DNA from: JAAFHI01 sp039793685
GTDB taxonomy: Bacteria; Acidobacteriota; Blastocatellia; Chloracidobacteriales; Chloracidobacteriaceae
Length of the DNA stretch: 64,000 nt
Assembly: GCA_039793685.1 (NCBI GenBank)
Contig: JBDRAL010000100.1
Location: 1-64,000 of the forward strand
Reading direction: 5' to 3'
Made by a program: the position numbers and the translations under genes. A model generated the notes under the pieces. The model ran no database searches and had not been told where the DNA came from. It saw nothing but the letters and a program-made list of their open reading frames with translations. How positions within the stretch are numbered: position 1 is the first letter of the stretch; every line of letters begins with the position of its first letter. Shown here one piece after another: positions 60,645 to 64,000 of the stretch.

Positions 60645-61103
60645 TTAAGCGGAGAAGAACCGCGCGATCCATTCGGCCACGCAGGCCGGTTTGTCGCTGC
60701 CTTCGCGTTCGACCGTGCAGTTGAACACCACGTCGATGCCCTGCGCGAACGGCTTCACTTCGGCCACGGCAATGCGGCAGCGGACCTTGCTGTCGACCCG
60801 GACGGGGCTGACGAACCGGACCTTGTTCAAACCGTAGTTGAGGGCCATCGGCGTTCCGGCGAACCCGATGGTGCGTTCGATGAGTCCGGGGATGAGCGAC
60901 AGGGTCAGAAAGCCGTGGGCGATGGTCGTCTTGAAGGGCGATTCGGCTGCGGCCTTGACCGGGTCGCAGTGAATCCACTGGGTATCGCCGGTCGTTTCGC
61001 CGAACGTGTTGATTTGTTGCTGAGTGATGGTTGTCCAGTCGCTAACGCCGACCTCCTGGCCGATGAGCGAGGCGAATTCGGTAATCGGGATTTCTTTTCT
61101 CAT
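60645..61103 (-). CDS. MaoC-like (R)-specific enoyl-CoA hydratase
   Basis: A 152-residue hot-dog-fold protein. The catalytic hydratase motif is visible: the stretch FGETTGDTQWIHCDP (Asp and His) with the following AAESPFKTTIAHGFLTLSLIP, as in NodN/MaoC-type dehydratases. It would hydrate a 2-enoyl-CoA, the product of the neighbouring dehydrogenase. The ATG at 61103 is chosen; 11 codons upstream in frame are encoded by the repeat arm. The gene is bracketed by two inverted repeat arms. Confidence 0.9.
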   Translation of the reverse strand: MRKEIPITEFASLIGQEVGVSDWTTITQQQINTFGETTGDTQWIHCDPVKAAAESPFKTTIAHGFLTLSLIPGLIERTIGFAGTPMALNYGLNKVRFVSPVRVDSKVRCRIAVAEVKPFAQGIDVVFNCTVEREGSDKPACVAEWIARFFSA

Positions 61104-61142
61104 GATTTTTTTGAACGCAAAGACGCAAAGGCGCAAAGACGC
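61104..61142. repeat. repeat arm, ACGCAAAGACGCAAAGGCG family
   Basis: GAACGCAAAGACGCAAAGGC followed by GCAAAGACGCC. It is the inverted partner of the arm at 60604-60640, with the maoC gene between. Confidence 0.75.
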
Positions 61143-61154
61143 CAGGGATGAAGG

Positions 61155-61931
61155 TTAGAGTACGGGCTGAATCATCGCGCCGCCGTCGATCGTCATAACC
61201 TGTCCGGTCATGTAGGACGATTTGTCGGAGGCGAGAAACAGCGCGGCGAAGCCGATGTCGTCGGGCTGGCCGATGCGACGGATGGGCTGCATCTTTTCGA
61301 GCTTTTTCATCAGCCCTTCGTTCTTCCAGAAAAATTCGCTGAAGTCGGTCTGGACGAGGCCCGGCGCGAGGGCGTTCACGCGGATGTTGTGCGGCCCGAA
61401 TTCCTGCGCCCAGTTGCGGGTCATCATGATCAGGCCGGACTTGGTGAAACTGTACAGCAGGCCCTGATATTGCGGCTGAAGGCCGGAAATCGAGACGACG
61501 TTGATGATCGAGCCGCCGGTGCCGCGTTCAATCATCTTCGGCACGGTCAGCCGGACGAGCCGCAGGCAGGATTTCACGTTGACTTCGACCATTTTGGTGA
61601 ACATTTCGTCGGTCACGTCGAGCGACGGCCCCTGACCGATATTGGTGACGCTGTTGTTGACGAGGATATCGGCGGGGCCGAAGACCCGTTCGGTTTCGGC
61701 GACGAGGCGTTCGACATCTTCCTTTTTCCCGACGTTGCAGGCGACCGGATGAATCTTGCCCGGCAGGCCGGCGAATTCGTTGGCGGTGGCTTCGAGGACG
61801 TCGAGTTTGCGGCTGCCGATGACCACGTTCGCGCCCGCCTCGGCGAAATGACGGGTGATGGACTTGCCGATGCCGCGGCCGCCGCCCGTGACGATGGCGA
61901 CTTTCCCGGCCAGAGAAATATCGGTGGACAT
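61155..61931 (-). CDS. SDR-family oxidoreductase
   Basis: A 258-residue classical short-chain dehydrogenase. TGGGRGIG (14-21), NNSV in place of NNAG, catalytic Ser in INVVSISG and the active pair YSFTK (Y-x-x-x-K), with the C-terminal GQVMTIDGG. The ATG at 61931 was chosen; 59 codons upstream in frame overlap the divergent ligase leader. With MaoC and the acyl-CoA dehydrogenase it could complete a beta-oxidation-like sequence as the 3-hydroxyacyl-CoA dehydrogenase. Confidence 0.9.
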   Translation of the reverse strand: MSTDISLAGKVAIVTGGGRGIGKSITRHFAEAGANVVIGSRKLDVLEATANEFAGLPGKIHPVACNVGKKEDVERLVAETERVFGPADILVNNSVTNIGQGPSLDVTDEMFTKMVEVNVKSCLRLVRLTVPKMIERGTGGSIINVVSISGLQPQYQGLLYSFTKSGLIMMTRNWAQEFGPHNIRVNALAPGLVQTDFSEFFWKNEGLMKKLEKMQPIRRIGQPDDIGFAALFLASDKSSYMTGQVMTIDGGAMIQPVL

Positions 61932-62064
61932 TCGCTTTGGATTCCTTCGGGATGAAGTGGGAATTGAAGAATTGACTTGTGGTTGGAGCGCGACAACTAT
62001 AGCGCAAACCGTTTCACAACCCAATTCGCGGACGAAATTCGCGACCTTCACGAGAGGCTTCACG

Positions 62065-63657
62065 ATGCTTACCCACGCGGCTGCTTCGTTCAATATCGCT
62101 TCGACCATCGTTCATCATGCGCGGATGACCCCGGACCGGGTCGCCGTCGTGGCCGGGGATGTCCGACTGACCTACGGCGCGCTCGACGCCGCCTCGAATC
62201 AGGTCGCCAACGCCTTGCGCGCGCATGGCATCCGGCCGGGCGATCACGTCGCGCTCGCCTGCCCGAACCTCGCCTATTTTCCGATTGTGCTGTTCGGGAT
62301 TCTGAAGGCGGGGGCGGTCTTCGTGCCGTTCAACGTGTTGTTGAAGCCGCGCGAAATCGCGTACCACCTGAACGATTCCGACGCAAAGGCGCTCTTCTGT
62401 TTTGAAGGCGTGCCGGGGCTGCCGATGGCGGAGATGGCGAAGGCCGCGCTGGCTTCCGCGCCGCATTGCGAACACTTCATCGTACTGCCGTGCAATCCCG
62501 CCGCGCCGCCGTCCATCGAGGGCGCGGTCATGTTTCACGAGTTCATCAAAGGGCAGCCGCCGGTCGCGGAAGTTCATCCGACCGGGCCGCTCGACACGGC
62601 GATGATGCTCTACACCTCGGGGACGACCGGCCAGCCGAAGGGCGCGGAACTCACCCATTACCAGTTGATGATGAACTTCATCTTTGCGCGTGAAGTGCTG
62701 CTGCCGACGGTGGATGTCGCGCTCGACGCGGTGTTCAAGGTCCTTGTGACGGCCCCGCTCTTTCACGCGACGGCGCTCATCGCCCAGCTCGGCGTGGTGA
62801 TGTTCAGCGGCGGAACCTGCGTGTTGTTGCCGAAATTCGATCCGCAAATGACGGTCGAGGCGATGATTCGCGAACGGATCAACTCATGGGCGGCGGTTCC
62901 CACGATGTACTGGGCGGTGTTGAACTACGTCAATGAAAACGGCATCGACGTTTCCTCCATCGCGGAAACGCTCGAAGTCGCCAACGTCGGCGCGGCCCCG
63001 ATGCCGGTCGAACTGATGCGGGCGTTTCAGGAGAAGTTCAAGACGCGCGTGCTGGAAGGCTACGGCATGTCGGAAATGGGCGTCGCGACCTACAACCAGC
63101 TTCACAAACCGCCGAAGCCGGGGACCATCGGGCAGCCGCTGATGGGCATCGAGGTGGCGATTTTCGATGAACAGGACAACCCGCTGCCGGTCAGCGAGAC
63201 GGGGGAAATCTGTTTTCGCGGACACTGCGTGATGAAGGGCTACTACAAACGGCCCGAGGCCACGGCGGAGGCGATGCGCAACGGCTGGTTTCACACGGGT
63301 GACATGGGTTTTCTCGATGAAGACGGCTATCTGACCATCGTTGACCGCAAGAAGGACCTCATCATCCGCGGCGGATACAACGTCTATCCGCGCGAACTCG
63401 AAGAAGTGCTGATGACCCATCCGGCGGTGTCGCTCGTGACGGTCATCGGTGTCCCGGATGAAAAAATGGGCGAGGAAGTGAAGGCGTTCATCGTGAAGAA
63501 GCCGGGTTTCGACGATGTGGCCGAAGCGGATGTGCTGGCTTGGGGCAAGGAACAGTTCGCGGCTTACAAATATCCGCGTTACGTCGAGTTTCGCGACGCG
63601 CTGCCCATCGGTCCGACCGGCAAGGTTTTGAAGCGGGAGTTGCGGGAATCGCTTTGA
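62065..63657 (+). CDS. fatty-acyl-CoA ligase (AMP-forming)
   Basis: A 530-residue ANL-superfamily ligase. P-loop YTSGTTGQPKGAELTH (near 180), GYGMSEMG, the hinge DRKKDLIIRGGYNVYP (near 428-443) and the C-terminal lysine motif PTGKVLKREL. GAGAGG eight bases before the ATG at 62065 supports this start over the longer frame. It is divergent from the SDR-maoC-dehydrogenase unit, with a 133-base shared upstream region. It probably activates the acid that this set then oxidises; chain length cannot be told. Confidence 0.9.
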   Translation: MLTHAAASFNIASTIVHHARMTPDRVAVVAGDVRLTYGALDAASNQVANALRAHGIRPGDHVALACPNLAYFPIVLFGILKAGAVFVPFNVLLKPREIAYHLNDSDAKALFCFEGVPGLPMAEMAKAALASAPHCEHFIVLPCNPAAPPSIEGAVMFHEFIKGQPPVAEVHPTGPLDTAMMLYTSGTTGQPKGAELTHYQLMMNFIFAREVLLPTVDVALDAVFKVLVTAPLFHATALIAQLGVVMFSGGTCVLLPKFDPQMTVEAMIRERINSWAAVPTMYWAVLNYVNENGIDVSSIAETLEVANVGAAPMPVELMRAFQEKFKTRVLEGYGMSEMGVATYNQLHKPPKPGTIGQPLMGIEVAIFDEQDNPLPVSETGEICFRGHCVMKGYYKRPEATAEAMRNGWFHTGDMGFLDEDGYLTIVDRKKDLIIRGGYNVYPRELEEVLMTHPAVSLVTVIGVPDEKMGEEVKAFIVKKPGFDDVAEADVLAWGKEQFAAYKYPRYVEFRDALPIGPTGKVLKRELRESL

Positions 63658-63661
63658 GAAG

Positions 63662-63757
63662 AATTTTTCACCACGGAGACACGGAGAAATCACAGAGTTT
63701 CACGGAGAAGAAAAACTCCGTGGTTCTCAGTGTGGTCTTCGTGTCTGTGGTGAAAAT
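63662..63757. repeat. inverted-repeat element, TTCACCACGGAGAC family
   Basis: AATTTTTCACCACGGAGACAC on the left pairs with GTGTCTGTGGTGAAAATT on the right, with internal CACAGAGTTTCACGGAG units. It follows the ligase stop by a few bases and resembles the element at 16181-16270. Confidence 0.85.
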
Positions 63758-63819
63758 TCTCTTGTACCAATCTTTCGAAGTCTGATTTATCGAACGGTTT
63801 GGCAGGACGAAATCCCAGA

Positions 63820-64000
63820 CTACGAAATCACGATGTCCATCGGTTCGGAGATCGGACTGCCCGTCCATAGATAACCGAGGGTTCGCCAGGCAGCATACAT
63901 CGGCTGATGCACGTCCTCTCCATCGGGCCACAAATTGACCTGAATTCGAAGGGAATACCTTCCGGGCAAGGTCGCTCCCGAAATCTTTGAACCGGGGTCG
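63820..64000 (-). CDS. partial gene at the window edge, C-terminal part only
   Basis: An open frame on the minus strand enters from beyond 64000 and ends with TAG at 63822-63820. At least 59 residues are visible, with a protein-like composition: GRYSLRIQVNLW, then AWRTLGYLWTGSPI and a C-terminus PMDIVIS. The alternating strand pattern suggests a beta-rich domain end. No family recognised. Confidence 0.5.
   Translation of the reverse strand, partial: DPGSKISGATLPGRYSLRIQVNLWPDGEDVHQPMYAAWRTLGYLWTGSPISEPMDIVIS

Overview
The window is a GC-rich (about 60%), densely coded stretch of a Gram-negative bacterial chromosome. It has an outer-membrane porin, a heptosyltransferase, many two-component proteins, a GWxTD-domain protein, a Uma2-family protein and a propeller/Y_Y_Y sensor. 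That mix fits Acidobacteriota (Blastocatellia-like) best; the assignment is inference from gene content, not a phylogeny. No rRNA, tRNA, CRISPR array or transposase gene was recognised. One 248-bp MITE-like element is present.

Layout. (1) 0-6 kb, minus strand: porin, MFS transporter and acetyl-CoA-synthetase-like ligase, an organic-acid uptake and activation unit behind a near-consensus sigma-54 promoter with two upstream dyads. (2) 6-14 kb: PadR regulator, flavin reductase, GlcG/HbpS-like protein, then an NtrC-type activator divergent from its likely kinase, and a separate hybrid kinase. (3) 14-21 kb: alkylation repair pair (Ada-AlkA fusion and Ogt), GWxTD protein, M24 aminopeptidase, DUF2237 protein and an SDR lacking its catalytic tyrosine. 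(4) 21-29.6 kb: a clock-like module: receiver-kinase protein, large hybrid kinase, a PAS protein with a KaiA-like C-terminus, KaiB, KaiC and a BLUF blue-light receptor. (5) 29.8-33.1 kb: sodium:solute symporter, two tiny genes and galT. (6) 33.1-35.9 kb, minus strand: a compact RiPP-like locus: a small peptide with three perfect 8-residue C-terminal repeats, a GNAT, a YcaO and a TfuA-like protein. (7) 36-42.7 kb: a propeller sensor fused to a Ser/Thr kinase, and two secreted proteins, one with long Gly- and Ala-periodic regions. (8) 42.8-49.3 kb, minus strand: aroF-trpE-trpG-trpD-(diiron protein)-(membrane protein)-trpC, preceded by an aromatic-rich leader peptide and a strong terminator hairpin. 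(9) 49.5-58 kb: ispH, a secreted protein, a heptosyltransferase, a full-length bifunctional malonyl-CoA reductase of Chloroflexus type, Uma2 and purE. (10) 58-64 kb: VanX-like dipeptidase, a small secreted protein, an acyl-CoA dehydrogenase/MaoC/SDR set divergent from an acyl-CoA ligase, and a partial gene at the edge.

The candidates for undescribed biology are: the KaiA-like/KaiB/KaiC/BLUF operon with its kinases; the YcaO-TfuA-GNAT locus with a repeat-core precursor; the malonyl-CoA reductase in this genomic setting; the extracytoplasmic sensor wired to a Ser/Thr kinase; and a set of intergenic elements built from short tandem repeats arranged as (often nested) inverted repeats. At least five sequence families of these repeats recur at about a dozen loci, all in gaps between genes.
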